Origin: Bacteroidales bacterium
Lineage (GTDB): Bacteria; Bacteroidota; Bacteroidia; Bacteroidales; JAAYJT01
Length of the DNA stretch: 64,000 nucleotides
Reading direction: 5' to 3'
Assembly: GCA_014860575.1 (NCBI GenBank)
Contig: JACZJK010000052.1
Coordinates: forward strand, 62,001-126,000
Every line of letters begins with the position of its first letter. Positions within the stretch are counted from its first letter, which is position 1. The position numbers and the translations under genes are program-made. This document shows, in pieces, positions 49,005-58,405 of this stretch. The notes below the pieces were generated by a model. It saw only the letters and a program-made list of their open reading frames with translations. It was not told where the DNA came from and searched no databases.

Positions 49005-51695
49005 TTAGAACAGCCAGGGGAATCTGAATCCCAATCCTTTGCGATATGCCTTATTGAATGGTTTATACCACGGGTTACCGCCTGTGTATTGTTTTGGACT
49101 GGAAAAGGACTTAAAAAAACCTACTTCTGTTTTGTCTCTTGAACCTATTAAGAAGCCGACTTCTTGTAGTATTGCTTCTGTTTCAACAGATGACACGCCG
49201 GCTTCCCTGAGTAGCTCAAGCACTGCAAGTGCTTCATCAGATTTTTGTAGTTGAACGAAACGCCCCGCAACATACCAATTGAGGGCTGGATTAGCTTTTT
49301 TTACTGCATACCCGAGTATCGAAAACTGCTCCAGACCGAAATCTTTGAGGTTATCGTGTGTGGATATTTTTTCAGCGAGTTCTATGTATCGCAAACATGC
49401 TACGAAGTCATTCATTGCCAGTGTCCTGTTCGCTAATTGCAAGGATCGTTGAAACTCATAAGGTTGTTGATACTTGCTCAATAAAGTTTCAGCAGATGAA
49501 ATTGACAATTTGCATGGCTTAAAACTGCCCACCTCTTTTAGCGCCGCGTTCAAAGTATCAGTCAATTGTATAAACATTTGTGACTTTGCCAACCTTTCGG
49601 CATGTTGCAAAACCTGGTCGAGGCGGGTTTGATGTTGAATACACTTAATGGCGAGGTAAGCATCGTAAATATCATTCAGACGAATTTGAGTAACTGTATC
49701 AGTAGTTAATCCATATTCCTCACTTCGTTGCAATGCCTTACTGTAAAGTTCAAAACCCTCATCGGTTTTTCCCTGGTTTATCAATACTACGGTTTCTCTG
49801 AGAATTCTGTTTATCACTTCCCGACCCGCAATAAGCGTAAGGCTGTCAACTTCGGGACTAGAATCTGTGACCTGTTTGCCTATAATACTCCGGATTAAGA
49901 GCAGTTTACGCATTGCTTCCTCAAAATACGCCACATCCATGTCCGATCTTGCTGCGCTAATCAGTTGCTTAACAAATCTTTGCTGGATTGTATGAAATGA
50001 ATCACTATTGTCATCAGTTAAGCCTATTCCATACATATCGCTGCTGATAAATTGCACAAGATTGTGATACATGTTTTCGGTAACAGCCAATGGTAATGTA
50101 TCCAGAGCCGAGGAAAATCCAATTAGCCTGCCTGCAAGCAACCCGTTCATTGTAACTGCTTTTTGCGAATGCCATGCAGCTGATGGAGTTATATTTATAT
50201 CAGGTAGCATAACCCTGTTAAGGATTATCAGTGCTGAATCATAGCGTTTAGCCTCATTATATTTGACAGCTTCTACTACATAAGCATCAAATAGTTTCAC
50301 CAGCATAATCATTACTTCGCCGTCGTGTATGATAAGATGCTTATTTTTGCGCTGATATTCACGGGCAAGAAAAACATATGAAGATCCAATGTCAGGTCTT
50401 TGCATCTCAATAGCCCGGTTCGCAACTGAAAGGTAAAACCCATATAACCCATGCTTGGCTTTTGACAATTCGAAATATGCATTGTCGTTGCACTCTATTT
50501 CTTCGAACGCTTCACAAAAACGTCCTGCATTTTCATGCAACACAACAGCTTTATTGAATTCTACTGCCTGAACATAATCGCTGGCCTTACGAAGCATTGC
50601 GTCATAAATTAACGAAAGCAATTGTGCGGACGCGTTCTCCTGCGAAAGTTCCGGGTAAATCTGCTGAGCCAATTGCCTGAAAATTTTTGCCTGCTGCTCA
50701 AATTCCTTTCCGGAATATTCTATAACTGTTAATTGGTTTATAAAGGGCGCTGCCGCAAAACCGGGCTCAGGATTGTCGTCAATATACCTGAGAATACCAT
50801 TTATATATTGGAGAACGAGTGCATCTTCAGTTAAAGTGAGATAGATGCGATTATTTTTATTCAGCAATCCGTTGAATTCACGCATCAGATACGTATGGGT
50901 ATTTGCTGCAAGTTCAAATCTTCGTTGCAATGCTACCGGATCGGCAATTCCGAGTGAAAGTTGTTCTGAGAAGTTTGCTTTACCAATATGCTTTAAAACA
51001 CGGTCCACTTCAATGAGTGCCAGGAAGCATTGTGGAAGGAAGTCGTATTGCGTGCATTTAACTGATGCAAGCTGCTCTTGCACAATCTTTAAGAGGTAAT
51101 CAGCTGCATAGTAATCGGCAATTTTCTGAACCCTGGATATGAGTTTTTGAACATCGGGTCTTTCATGGAAAAAGAACAAATTCTGCACTTCGAACCAGAC
51201 TGTATCAACCTCCGGTGGAATCTGTACCTGGAACCTGATATGCGCAGAACTCCCTTTGCTTAACCTCAGCGACTGCTGCTTCTCATACAGCAAGGTATCA
51301 TCGTTTGATGTTGTAAGCAGCACATCGGCATTGAAGAGGGCCGGTGCCAGAGCATCTGATATATCAAAACCTCTTAATGTAGCATCACCCCTTACGGTAG
51401 CATTGACAATCCTTAGCCTGGCCGTAACTTCATTATTTGCAGCGATAGTTGCATCACGGCTTATTTCGCACTGGAAAACCGAATTCAGATTGGCCGGGTT
51501 TGTTGCAAGTGCAGTTGCGTATTCTTTAAGAATTACTTGACCCAGGGGGTTTAACTTTTTATGCTCATCTGTTCCAATCTTTTGCAGATAATGACGGCCT
51601 CCCTTGTTGATTATTACGGGTTGTGAGTAAGCTGAACCGCATAGTGCCAGTTGAATACAAAGAAGGCAAAATGCACTAAAGGATTTCAAGGACAT
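49005..51695 (-). CDS. Large exported helical repeat protein of unknown function
   Basis: An 896-residue protein. The ATG at 51695 is used because it gives a clean signal peptide (MSLKSFSAFCLLCIQLALC...SAYSQ); an in-frame upstream start at 51749 adds 18 residues. After a beta-rich N-terminal domain (about residues 25-170; TVWFEVQNLFFFHERP near its end) the rest is a long series of antiparallel helices of TPR or HEAT character, for example DEALAVLELLREAGVSS near the C-terminus. It ends in an aromatic tail, GFRFPWLF. No family recognised. It may be a scaffold or a lipid- or peptide-binding protein in the periplasm. There are no obvious partners nearby; the neighbours are pepE and two tRNA genes. 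Confidence 0.7.
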   Translation of the reverse strand: MSLKSFSAFCLLCIQLALCGSAYSQPVIINKGGRHYLQKIGTDEHKKLNPLGQVILKEYATALATNPANLNSVFQCEISRDATIAANNEVTARLRIVNATVRGDATLRGFDISDALAPALFNADVLLTTSNDDTLLYEKQQSLRLSKGSSAHIRFQVQIPPEVDTVWFEVQNLFFFHERPDVQKLISRVQKIADYYAADYLLKIVQEQLASVKCTQYDFLPQCFLALIEVDRVLKHIGKANFSEQLSLGIADPVALQRRFELAANTHTYLMREFNGLLNKNNRIYLTLTEDALVLQYINGILRYIDDNPEPGFAAAPFINQLTVIEYSGKEFEQQAKIFRQLAQQIYPELSQENASAQLLSLIYDAMLRKASDYVQAVEFNKAVVLHENAGRFCEAFEEIECNDNAYFELSKAKHGLYGFYLSVANRAIEMQRPDIGSSYVFLAREYQRKNKHLIIHDGEVMIMLVKLFDAYVVEAVKYNEAKRYDSALIILNRVMLPDINITPSAAWHSQKAVTMNGLLAGRLIGFSSALDTLPLAVTENMYHNLVQFISSDMYGIGLTDDNSDSFHTIQQRFVKQLISAARSDMDVAYFEEAMRKLLLIRSIIGKQVTDSSPEVDSLTLIAGREVINRILRETVVLINQGKTDEGFELYSKALQRSEEYGLTTDTVTQIRLNDIYDAYLAIKCIQHQTRLDQVLQHAERLAKSQMFIQLTDTLNAALKEVGSFKPCKLSISSAETLLSKYQQPYEFQRSLQLANRTLAMNDFVACLRYIELAEKISTHDNLKDFGLEQFSILGYAVKKANPALNWYVAGRFVQLQKSDEALAVLELLREAGVSSVETEAILQEVGFLIGSRDKTEVGFFKSFSSPKQYTGGNPWYKPFNKAYRKGLGFRFPWLF

Positions 51696-51827
51696 CGAAA
51701 AAACAAGGGTTAGTTTTGTACTATAATGTTTTAGCATAAAGGTTTGCAATCATAGCAGTAACGTCCAACCGGTTATTAAATTTTCAATGACACGAAATTA
51801 CGTTACAGATTCTGGCAGGTATAAATT

Positions 51828-51861
51828 AAAAAAGTCTTGCAACCTTTGAGCTACAAGACTT
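51828..51861 (-). terminator. Terminator for the tRNA-Leu genes
   Basis: On the minus strand AAGTCTTG (51861-51854) pairs with CAAGACTT (51839-51832) with a 14-base loop and then a T-run. It is placed just beyond the tRNA-Leu(CAG) 3' end. Confidence 0.75.
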
Positions 51862-51871
51862 ATATGGCTTT

Positions 51872-51958
51872 TGGTGCCCGGAACAGGACTCGAACCTGCA
51901 CATCCTTACGAATACTAGTCCCTGAAACTAGCGCGTCTACCAATTCCGCCATCCGGGC
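51872..51958 (-). tRNA. tRNA-Leu (anticodon CAG), CCA encoded
   Basis: On the minus strand the acceptor GCCCGGA (51958-51952) pairs with TCCGGGC, followed by A and an encoded CCA. The D-arm has TGGTAGACGCG; the anticodon stem CTAGT/ACTAG encloses TTCAGGG, giving anticodon CAG (reads CUG). A long variable arm (ATTCGTAAGGATG) marks a class II tRNA, and the T-loop is GTTCGAGTC. It is the downstream member of a tandem tRNA-Leu pair. Confidence 0.95.
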
Positions 51959-52033
51959 TTCTTAAACAAAAATAAACAGACTGAAACAAATAGTATATTG
52001 CTCACTGTTCATTTTGTATGAGTAATAGTAATG

Positions 52034-52117
52034 TGCCCAGGACAAGACTCGAACTTGCACGTCCTTGCGAACACCAGCCCCTCAAGCTGGCGTGTCTACC
52101 AATTTCACCACCTGGGC
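52034..52117 (-). tRNA. tRNA-Leu (anticodon GAG), CCA not encoded
   Basis: On the minus strand the acceptor GCCCAGG (52117-52111) pairs with CCTGGGC. Anticodon stem CCAGC/GCTGG encloses TTGAGGG, anticodon GAG (reads CUC/CUU). A long variable arm and the GTTCGAGTC T-loop are present. The bases after the discriminator A read CAT, so the CCA end must be added by the nucleotidyltransferase, unlike its neighbour 76 bp downstream. The two are probably one transcript. Confidence 0.95.
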
Positions 52118-52253
52118 AGAACATCACAAAACAGACTGCTGTAGTATTTCCGTTTTGGGGTTGCAAAAATAAACTTTTTTATGCAATCTCCATACCTGCT
52201 ATAAATTATTTTGATATTTTTGGGTGCTTCCAAACCTCACTAAACAACCTGCT

Positions 52254-53807
52254 ATGTTTTCAGAAAAAGATCTTATCTCAATGCATTCCAAAGGCATCAA
52301 TACATCGATTGTTGAGGCACAAATTGAAAACTACAAAACCGGTTTTCCTTTCATGCAACTTGTTGCGCCGGCAACCCCAAGCCATGGCATTTTCCAGCTT
52401 GATGAAAACCGGGTTCAGCAACTTGCCACGGGCTATCAGAATGCAATAAAAGGCCGTGAGATCATCAAATTTGTTCCTGCTTCTGGCGCTGCAAGCAGGA
52501 TGTTCAAAGTTCTTTTTGAATTCAGGGATCAACTTTTAGCCAACTCCAATGCTCAAGTATTATTCATTGATAAGAGTTTTAACTCTGCCTATTATTTTTT
52601 CAACTACATTAGAAAATTTGCCTTTTACGATGATCTTGACGAAAGAATGCGTGCTGAAGGATTAAAGCTTACTGATGCGTTAAATGAAAATGGTTACATA
52701 GACATCCTCAATTATTTTTTAGATGAAGCTGGCCTTAACTATGCAAACATGCCCAAAGGCTTGCTAAAATTTCATGCTTACCATAACGAGCCCTCCCGCA
52801 CCGCAATGGAAGAACATCTGGTGGAGGCAGCGCATTACACCTGCGATAGCAACGACGTTGCAACGGTTCATTTTACTGTTTCACCCGAACATCAGGAAGG
52901 CTTTGAATCATTGGTACAAGCTGTCAGGGAACGGTACGAACGCAGGTTTGGCATTCGCTATAACATTGGATTTTCTGCTCAGAAAACATCCACTGATATT
53001 ATTGCAGTAGACATGAATAATAATCCTTTCCGGGAAAGCGATGGAAGTATTCTGTTCAGGCCCGGAGGGCATGGCGCGCTGATTGAAAACCTGAATGACC
53101 TGAAAGCCGATATTGTTTTTATTAAGAATATTGATAATGTAGTTCCCGATCGTCTCAAAGCCACTACTTATTTATATAAGGAAGTTATTGGAGCGTTGCT
53201 TGTTGAGTTACAGGAAGAGGTGTTCCGGATGTTGATATCGCTTGAAAATGATGACATCCGCGAAGAACGATTGATTGATATGGCGAAGTATTGTAACGAA
53301 AAGCTCAGCATCAGGTTGCCAGAAAACTTCCGGCTGCTGGATCGCAATAATAAAATAGAATTATTAAGGCGTAAATTGAACAGGCCCATACGGGTTTGCG
53401 GAATGGTGAAAAATGAAGGCGAACCCGGAGGCGGGCCTTTTTGGGTTTCGGACAAGGATGGAAACATTTCACTTCAAATTGTTGAGTCATCGCAGATTGA
53501 TCTTGCTGATGAAGGTCAAAAACAAATATTCAGTAAATCCACACATTTTAACCCGGTTGACCTGGTTTGTAGCCTGAAAAACTACAAAGGCGAATCATTC
53601 AACCTTCCCGACTTTGTGGACCCGGCAACGGGGTTTATCTCAGAGAAATCAAAAGATGGCAAAAGACTTAAAGCACAGGAACTGCCTGGATTATGGAACG
53701 GCGCAATGGCCGATTGGATCACATTATTTGTGGAGGTTCCTGTGATAACTTTTAACCCGGTGAAGGTGATCAACGACTTGCTCAGAAAAGAGCATCTCGC
53801 TATTTAA
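52254..53807 (+). CDS. DUF4301 family protein
   Basis: A 517-residue cytoplasmic protein of the DUF4301 family, known mainly from Bacteroidota. The ATG at 52254 (MFSEKDLISMHSKGI) is chosen; a GTG 10 codons upstream is in frame but less likely. A conserved KFVPASGAASRMFK block (about residues 70-83) and FRPGGHGALIENLNDL (about 265-280) have a sugar-phosphate nucleotidyltransferase flavour (GGxGxRL-like and GGHG loops), so a nucleotide-sugar or kinase-like activity is possible, but I cannot confirm it. C-terminal VSDKDGNISLQIVESSQI is also typical. It has a possible -7 box TATTTTTG at 52215-52222. Confidence 0.85.
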   Translation: MFSEKDLISMHSKGINTSIVEAQIENYKTGFPFMQLVAPATPSHGIFQLDENRVQQLATGYQNAIKGREIIKFVPASGAASRMFKVLFEFRDQLLANSNAQVLFIDKSFNSAYYFFNYIRKFAFYDDLDERMRAEGLKLTDALNENGYIDILNYFLDEAGLNYANMPKGLLKFHAYHNEPSRTAMEEHLVEAAHYTCDSNDVATVHFTVSPEHQEGFESLVQAVRERYERRFGIRYNIGFSAQKTSTDIIAVDMNNNPFRESDGSILFRPGGHGALIENLNDLKADIVFIKNIDNVVPDRLKATTYLYKEVIGALLVELQEEVFRMLISLENDDIREERLIDMAKYCNEKLSIRLPENFRLLDRNNKIELLRRKLNRPIRVCGMVKNEGEPGGGPFWVSDKDGNISLQIVESSQIDLADEGQKQIFSKSTHFNPVDLVCSLKNYKGESFNLPDFVDPATGFISEKSKDGKRLKAQELPGLWNGAMADWITLFVEVPVITFNPVKVINDLLRKEHLAI

Positions 53808-53889
53808 TTGAATAAGGCAAACGCTCTAAAGTTTTTCACAAGAATTTACAATGAAGGAATCTGTTATCCCTGAATTTGCAGGTAGTTAA

Positions 53890-54117
53890 ATGCCTATGTT
53901 AATTCAAAGAGAAATAACCATTGAGGAATTAGTGGATCGTTTTCCAGGAACAATTCAATTTCTTTCTGATCATGGAATCCGCTGCATCCGTTGTGGGGAA
54001 CCTATTTGGGGAACGCTCGAAGAAGCAGCCCTGGAAAAAGGGTTTAGTACAGAGAAAATTGATGAAATGCTTTTTCTCCTGAATGATTTTATTTCAAATG
54101 TAGATCGCCGGGATTAA
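53890..54117 (+). CDS. DUF1858 domain protein
   Basis: A 75-residue protein. It begins with an ITIEELVDRFPGTIQFLSDHG helix pair and CIRCGEPIWGTLEEAALEKG (about residues 30-49), the standard DUF1858 pattern with a CxxC pair. These small helical proteins bind or relate to iron-sulfur or methyl-accepting partners in anaerobes; the exact role is not established. The stop TAA overlaps the convergent pdxH stop by 4 bp (54114-54117), so both genes end in the same TTAA. Confidence 0.85.
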   Translation: MPMLIQREITIEELVDRFPGTIQFLSDHGIRCIRCGEPIWGTLEEAALEKGFSTEKIDEMLFLLNDFISNVDRRD

Positions 54118-54752
54118 GGAGCCAATCGTTCTTTTAGCCAAACTGAATCTTTCAGTCTATACTGAACACGATCGTGCAAACGATGCTCACGGCCCTGCCA
54201 GAATTCGAACAACACTGGCTTCAGGATGAAACCGCCCCAATACTCAGGCCGGGCAAGCGTTTGATTTTCATCTTCAATCATTCTTTTAAAATCTTCTTCT
54301 AACTTTTCCCGTGAGTTCAGTTTCGCGCTCTGGTGCGAAATAATAGCCCCTACCCTGCTTTCGAAAGGCCGGTTCAGGAAGTATTCATCCGAATATTCTT
54401 CTGTGGTTCTTGCAACCTTGCCTTCTATTCTTACCTGGCGCTGCAATTCATTCCAAAAAAACAGCATTCCGCCTTTGGCATTATTTGATAAGTGGATTCC
54501 TTTTCGACTGTAATAGTTTGTGAAAAATACAAAACCATCTGCTTCAATTGCTTTTAAAAGCATCATCCTTATTGAAGGCATTCCGTCCGGACTGGCTGTT
54601 GCAAAGGCCATCGCGTTTGGTTCCTGAATGCCGCTGTCAATCGCTTCGTTGAACCATAGACTGAATTGATCAAAAGGATCGGATGAAGTATTTGGTTCGG
54701 AAAGACTGAGAAGGCTGTATTCCTTGCGGAATTGTTCCATATCTTGATTCAT
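54114..54752 (-). CDS. pdxH: Pyridoxamine 5'-phosphate oxidase
   Basis: A 212-residue FMN-dependent oxidase that makes pyridoxal phosphate from pyridoxine or pyridoxamine phosphate. The start ATG at 54752 (MNQDMEQFRKEY) is chosen because family members begin there; TTG and ATG codons further upstream are in frame. Motifs: AMAFATASPDGMPSIRMMLLKAIEADGFVFFTNYYSRKG (about residues 48-86), the FMN site; SRVGAIISHQSAKL (about 136-149); and the C-terminal EFWQGREHRLHDRVQY. The latter is the PdxH signature. With YggS earlier in the window it gives two PLP-metabolism genes, but they are 47 kb apart. Confidence 0.95.
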   Translation of the reverse strand: MNQDMEQFRKEYSLLSLSEPNTSSDPFDQFSLWFNEAIDSGIQEPNAMAFATASPDGMPSIRMMLLKAIEADGFVFFTNYYSRKGIHLSNNAKGGMLFFWNELQRQVRIEGKVARTTEEYSDEYFLNRPFESRVGAIISHQSAKLNSREKLEEDFKRMIEDENQTLARPEYWGGFILKPVLFEFWQGREHRLHDRVQYRLKDSVWLKERLAP

Positions 54753-54798
54753 AAAATGGTGCTGAATTTTAAACATCAACAATTTTAAGGGCTAAAGG

Positions 54799-54981
54799 TT
54801 GAGTCCACTCCGAAAAGTCGAAAATTGCTGATTTTTATCGTTTTTAACCCTTGATCCGCCGCGGCGGAGAAACGCTAAAAATCAGCAATTTGTGGAAGTC
54901 CCCTTTAGGGAACTTAGCGAAGCGATCTCACGAACGAAGTGAGTAATTTAGGGGCTTATTGACTTTTCAGAAGGGACTCAA
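54799..54981. mobile_element. MITE-like palindromic element, 183 bp
   Basis: Terminal inverted repeats of 21 bp (TTGAGTCC... at 54799 and its complement ending at 54981; 18 of 21 identical) enclose a nested 22-bp inverted repeat (54822-54843 / 54870-54891, one mismatch). At its centre is a perfect GC-rich palindrome, TCCGCCGCGGCGGA (54855-54868). The right half adds smaller hairpins (CTCAC...GTGAG and TCCCCTTTAGGG...TTTAGGGG). There is no coding capacity. A clear target-site duplication was not found. Confidence 0.6.
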
Positions 54982-55001
54982 GGTTGCCGCTTGCAACCAA
55001 T

Positions 55002-55031
55002 AAAAAAGGCTACCGGTATACGATAGCCTTT
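55002..55031 (-). terminator. Terminator of the thrS-infC-rpmI-rplT operon
   Basis: On the minus strand AAAGGCTA (55031-55024) pairs with TAGCCTTT (55012-55005) and is followed by a T-run. It is 20 bp after the rplT stop. Confidence 0.85.
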
Positions 55032-55051
55032 AAATAGAAATTGTGGTAAAA

Positions 55052-55399
55052 CTATTCCTTTACCTGCTCAACAATCACCTTGAATGCATCGGGATTGTTC
55101 ATGGCTAAATCAGCCAGCACTTTGCGGTTGATATCAATATTCTTAGCTTTCATCCCTCCCATAAACTCTGAATAGCTCATACCGTGAGAACGCACTGCGG
55201 CGTTGATGCGGTTAATCCAAAGACTTCTGAAAGTCCTTTTCTTGTTCCGCCTGTCACGATAGGCATATTTCAAACCCTTTTCAAGAGAGTTTTTTGCAAC
55301 TGTGTGAACGTTTTTACGTCGGCCAAACTGTCCTTTTGTTTGGTTTAGAACCTTTTTTCTGCGTGCCCTCGAGGCAACATGATTTACTGATCTTGGCAT
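55052..55399 (-). CDS. rplT: 50S ribosomal protein L20
   Basis: A 115-residue basic protein needed early in 50S assembly. It starts [29 protein letters not shown], the L20 signature of an extended basic N-terminus, followed by [24 protein letters not shown] (about residues 47-70). Full length. In several bacteria L20 also represses its own operon by binding leader mRNA; no leader structure can be assigned here. Last gene of the operon. Confidence 0.97.
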   Translation of the reverse strand: MPRSVNHVASRARRKKVLNQTKGQFGRRKNVHTVAKNSLEKGLKYAYRDRRNKKRTFRSLWINRINAAVRSHGMSYSEFMGGMKAKNIDINRKVLADLAMNNPDAFKVIVEQVKE

Positions 55400-55476
55400 T
55401 TTTTCATTTTTTCACTTGAGCGCCCTCAATATTAATGAGGAACTTTACTGGCTGCAAGTAAGGTTAAACATAATTG

Positions 55477-55671
55477 TTATTTACAAAGCATGAGCTTTAC
55501 ATTTTTCTCATCTGCCGAATGAACGGTGGCTGAATAAGTAAGATTTCTCTTCCTCTTCGTCGTTTTCTTGGTCAGAATGTGACTTTTGTATGCATGCTTC
55601 CTCTTCACTTTACCGCTTCCTGTAAGGGTGAACCTCTTTTTGGCAGCGGATTTTGTCTTCATCTTCGGCAT
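55477..55671 (-). CDS. rpmI: 50S ribosomal protein L35
   Basis: A 64-residue basic protein beginning [20 protein letters not shown] (residues 2-21), the L35 hallmark, followed by [22 protein letters not shown]. It lies between infC and rplT, as in most bacteria, with gaps of 50 and 77 bp. Confidence 0.97.
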   Translation of the reverse strand: MPKMKTKSAAKKRFTLTGSGKVKRKHAYKSHILTKKTTKRKRNLTYSATVHSADEKNVKLMLCK

Positions 55672-55721
55672 TACAAATCAATTGTTAAGTTACTATAAAC
55701 GATATAATTATCAGAAGTTTA

Positions 55722-56279
55722 TTATTTTTTTGGAGTCACAATCATTATCATGCGCTTTCCTTCAAGTTTTGGCAATTGTTCAACTTTTCCAATTTCTTCC
55801 AGTTCCTGTGCGAACCGCAACAACATCAGCTCTCCTTTATCCTTGTAAACGATTGTCCTGCCTTTGAAGAACACTTCAACCTTTACCTTGGCGCCTTCTT
55901 TTAAAAAGTTGGAGGCATGTTTGAGCTTGAAATCAAAGTCATGCTCGTCAGTATTGGGCCCCAAACGTATTTCCTTTACAACGATCTTGGCCGATTTGGC
56001 CTTCATTTCCTTTTGTTTCTTTTTGAGGTCGTAAAGAAATTTCCTGTAATCAATCACTTTGCATACAGGTGGATTGGCTGTAGGTGAAATCTCAACAAGA
56101 TCAAGATCCTGGCTTCTTGCGATATCCAACGCTTCACGCAGGTTAAAAATTCCTGGTTCAACATTCTCGCCAACAACCCTCACCACTGGTGCAGTAATAT
56201 ACTGATTGATTTTGTGCGGGTCTTCCTGTCTTTTTCTTGGGGCAAATCCCCCTCTGGGGCGCTTAAACGGTGTTGCTAT
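55722..56279 (-). CDS. infC: Translation initiation factor IF-3 with apparent AUA start
   Basis: A 185-residue protein. IF-3 N- and C-domains are clear: INQYITAPVVRVVGENVEPG, LDLVEISPTANPPVCKVIDYRKFLY and KEIRLGPNTDEHDFDFKLKHA. The first ATG/GTG-type codon in frame (GTG at 56186) would cut off the conserved INQYITAP segment, so the true start is upstream. The only codon at a proper distance (8 bases) from the strong GGAGG site at 56292-56288 is ATA at 56279-56277, giving (M)ATPFKRPRGGFAP. E. coli infC starts with AUU, which IF-3 itself discriminates against; an AUA start would allow the same autoregulation. It overlaps no gene and follows thrS by 32 bp. Confidence 0.85.
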   Translation of the reverse strand: MATPFKRPRGGFAPRKRQEDPHKINQYITAPVVRVVGENVEPGIFNLREALDIARSQDLDLVEISPTANPPVCKVIDYRKFLYDLKKKQKEMKAKSAKIVVKEIRLGPNTDEHDFDFKLKHASNFLKEGAKVKVEVFFKGRTIVYKDKGELMLLRFAQELEEIGKVEQLPKLEGKRMIMIVTPKK

Positions 56280-56287
56280 AACTTGGT

Positions 56288-56292
56288 CCTCC
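56288..56292 (-). promoter_or_regulatory. Strong Shine-Dalgarno site deciding the infC start
   Basis: GGAGG on the minus strand, 8 bases before the ATA codon at 56279. Such a strong site is rare in this phylum, where translation mostly does without it, and it supports the non-canonical start. Confidence 0.6.
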
Positions 56293-56311
56293 GTGTTAGT
56301 GAAACATATTT

Positions 56312-58258
56312 TTAAGAATTCATTGCAATATCAATTTCTTCCTGAACCATTGTAACAAAATCCTGAATTGAAAAAGTTCCCACATCGCCTTGTCCATGTT
56401 TACGTAACGACAATGACTGAGTGCTTTCTTCTTTTTCACCTACAATGATCATGTATGGAATTTTCTTTAACTCTGCGTCCCTGATCTTCTTACCGGTTTT
56501 CTCATTCCGGTCGTCAATTTGGGCGCGAATTTCGGAAATATTCAGTAATTCTAAAACTTTTTCAGCATAATTCTGATATTTTTCGCTGATTGGCAGAATG
56601 ATAGCCTGTTCAGGTGCGAGCCACAACGGGAATCTACCTCCACAATGTTCAATTAAAACAGCAACAAAACGCTCCATGCTGCCAAATGGCGCCCGATGGA
56701 TCATTACTGGCCGGTGTTTCTCGTTGTCACTTCCGGTGTATTCCATTTCGAACCGCTCAGGAAGATTATAGTCAACCTGAATTGTACCCAATTGCCAGCT
56801 TCTGCCCAGTGCATCTTTCACCATAAAGTCCATTTTTGGACCATAAAAAGCGGCTTCACCGTATTTTATAACAGTGTTGGCAAGTGCGCGCTCTTCGGCA
56901 ACTTCAATAATGGCTCTTTCGGCTTTTTCCCAATTCTCTTCGCTGCCAATGTATTTTTCATGATTGTTAGGATCGCGCAATGAAATCTGAACAGTGAAAT
57001 TTTCAAAGTCCAGCGCCTTGAAAATAATCATCACAATATCCATCACTCCTTTAAACTCATCTTTTACCTGGTCGGGACGGCAGAAGATGTGGGCATCATC
57101 CTGTGTGAACCCACGTACACGGGTAAGACCATGAAGTTCTCCACTTTGTTCGTAACGGTAAACGGTTCCAAACTCGGCATAGCGTATGGGCAAATCCTTG
57201 TATGAATGTGGCTTGCTCTTGTATATTTCGCAATGGTGGGGGCAGTTCATGGGTTTCAGAAAGAACTCTTCGCCAGGAATTGGAGTTTTGATTGGCTGAA
57301 ATGAATCCTGTCCGTATTTTTCATAATGCCCCGAAGTTTTGTAAAGATCAATGTGGCCGATATGCGGTGTTATTACCTGTTCATAGCCGGCTTTGCGCTG
57401 CACTTTTTTGAGGAATTGTTCAAGTTTTTCCCGAAGGATAGCACCTTTGGGAAGCCAGAGCGGCAGCCCCTGCCCTACTTTCTGGGAGAAGGCAAACAAT
57501 TCAAGTTCTTTCCCAACTTTTCTGTGATCGCGCTTTTTTGCTTCTTCAAGTAACTCAAGATATTCAGTGAGTTCTTTTTGTTTTGGGAATGTGATCCCGT
57601 AGATGCGTGTAAGTTGCTTACGGTTGATATCACCACGCCAGTAGGCTCCTGCAATATTGAGGAGTTTTACAGCTTTAATCGGGCTGGTGTCGGGCATATG
57701 AGGGCCACGGCACAAATCAGTGAAATGACCAGATTCATAAAAAGTAATCTCACCATCCTGTAATTCAGTGATCAGCTCTACTTTATACTCATCCTTTTTG
57801 GTTGTGAAATATTCAAGGGCTTCTGATTTTGAAACTTCGCGACGTTTATAAGTTTGCTTTTCTTTGGCCAACTCTAGCATTTTTTGCTCAATCTTTTCGA
57901 GATCATCGGCTGAAATGGTATAGTCCATGAAATCAATATCATAGTAGAAGCCATTTTCAATATCAGGCCCGATCCCAAACTTTACGCCAGGATAAAGCAG
58001 TTCAACTGCTTCAGCCAGGAGATGCGCTGATGAATGCCACATGGTTGCTTTACCTTCAGCATCATTCCACGTAAGGAGTTGCAGGGTAGCATTGGTATTG
58101 ATGGGGCGTGTGGCATCCTGTACATCACCATTAACTTTGGCAGATAAAACATTGCGTGCCAGTCCTTCGCTGATGCTGGATGCAATTTCAAGGGCAGTGG
58201 TTCCTGAAGGATATTGCCTTACAGAATTATCGGGCAATGTTATATTAATTGTACTCAT
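56312..58258 (-). CDS. thrS: Threonine-tRNA ligase
   Basis: A 648-residue class II aminoacyl-tRNA synthetase. The ATG at 58258 ([19 protein letters not shown]) gives the standard TGS domain start; an in-frame codon 23 residues upstream is ignored. The editing domain has [12 protein letters not shown] (about residues 76-87). The catalytic core shows [11 protein letters not shown] (about 337-347, zinc Cys) and [11 protein letters not shown] (about 517-527), then the anticodon-binding domain. It is the first gene of thrS-infC-rpmI-rplT. A possible -7 box TACTTTTG lies at 58291-58284 on the minus strand. No T-box or threonine-leader hairpin was recognised upstream. Confidence 0.96.
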   Translation of the reverse strand: MSTINITLPDNSVRQYPSGTTALEIASSISEGLARNVLSAKVNGDVQDATRPINTNATLQLLTWNDAEGKATMWHSSAHLLAEAVELLYPGVKFGIGPDIENGFYYDIDFMDYTISADDLEKIEQKMLELAKEKQTYKRREVSKSEALEYFTTKKDEYKVELITELQDGEITFYESGHFTDLCRGPHMPDTSPIKAVKLLNIAGAYWRGDINRKQLTRIYGITFPKQKELTEYLELLEEAKKRDHRKVGKELELFAFSQKVGQGLPLWLPKGAILREKLEQFLKKVQRKAGYEQVITPHIGHIDLYKTSGHYEKYGQDSFQPIKTPIPGEEFFLKPMNCPHHCEIYKSKPHSYKDLPIRYAEFGTVYRYEQSGELHGLTRVRGFTQDDAHIFCRPDQVKDEFKGVMDIVMIIFKALDFENFTVQISLRDPNNHEKYIGSEENWEKAERAIIEVAEERALANTVIKYGEAAFYGPKMDFMVKDALGRSWQLGTIQVDYNLPERFEMEYTGSDNEKHRPVMIHRAPFGSMERFVAVLIEHCGGRFPLWLAPEQAIILPISEKYQNYAEKVLELLNISEIRAQIDDRNEKTGKKIRDAELKKIPYMIIVGEKEESTQSLSLRKHGQGDVGTFSIQDFVTMVQEEIDIAMNS

Positions 58259-58405
58259 GAGATAGCTTTTCAAAAAGAGTTTGCAAAAGTAAGTAAATTT
58301 TTGCCAGGTATATCCCTGAACACTCAATTTTTACAATAGTTTTAGGTTAAATCACCACTTCAAAGGTTCACACTGCCTGACCATTGAATAATAATCACGC
58401 AAGAA

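Noticed and set aside
52018-52449. 143-codon plus-strand frame
   Set aside because: It runs antisense through a tRNA-Leu gene and then out of frame through the DUF4301 gene, so it is an accidental frame.
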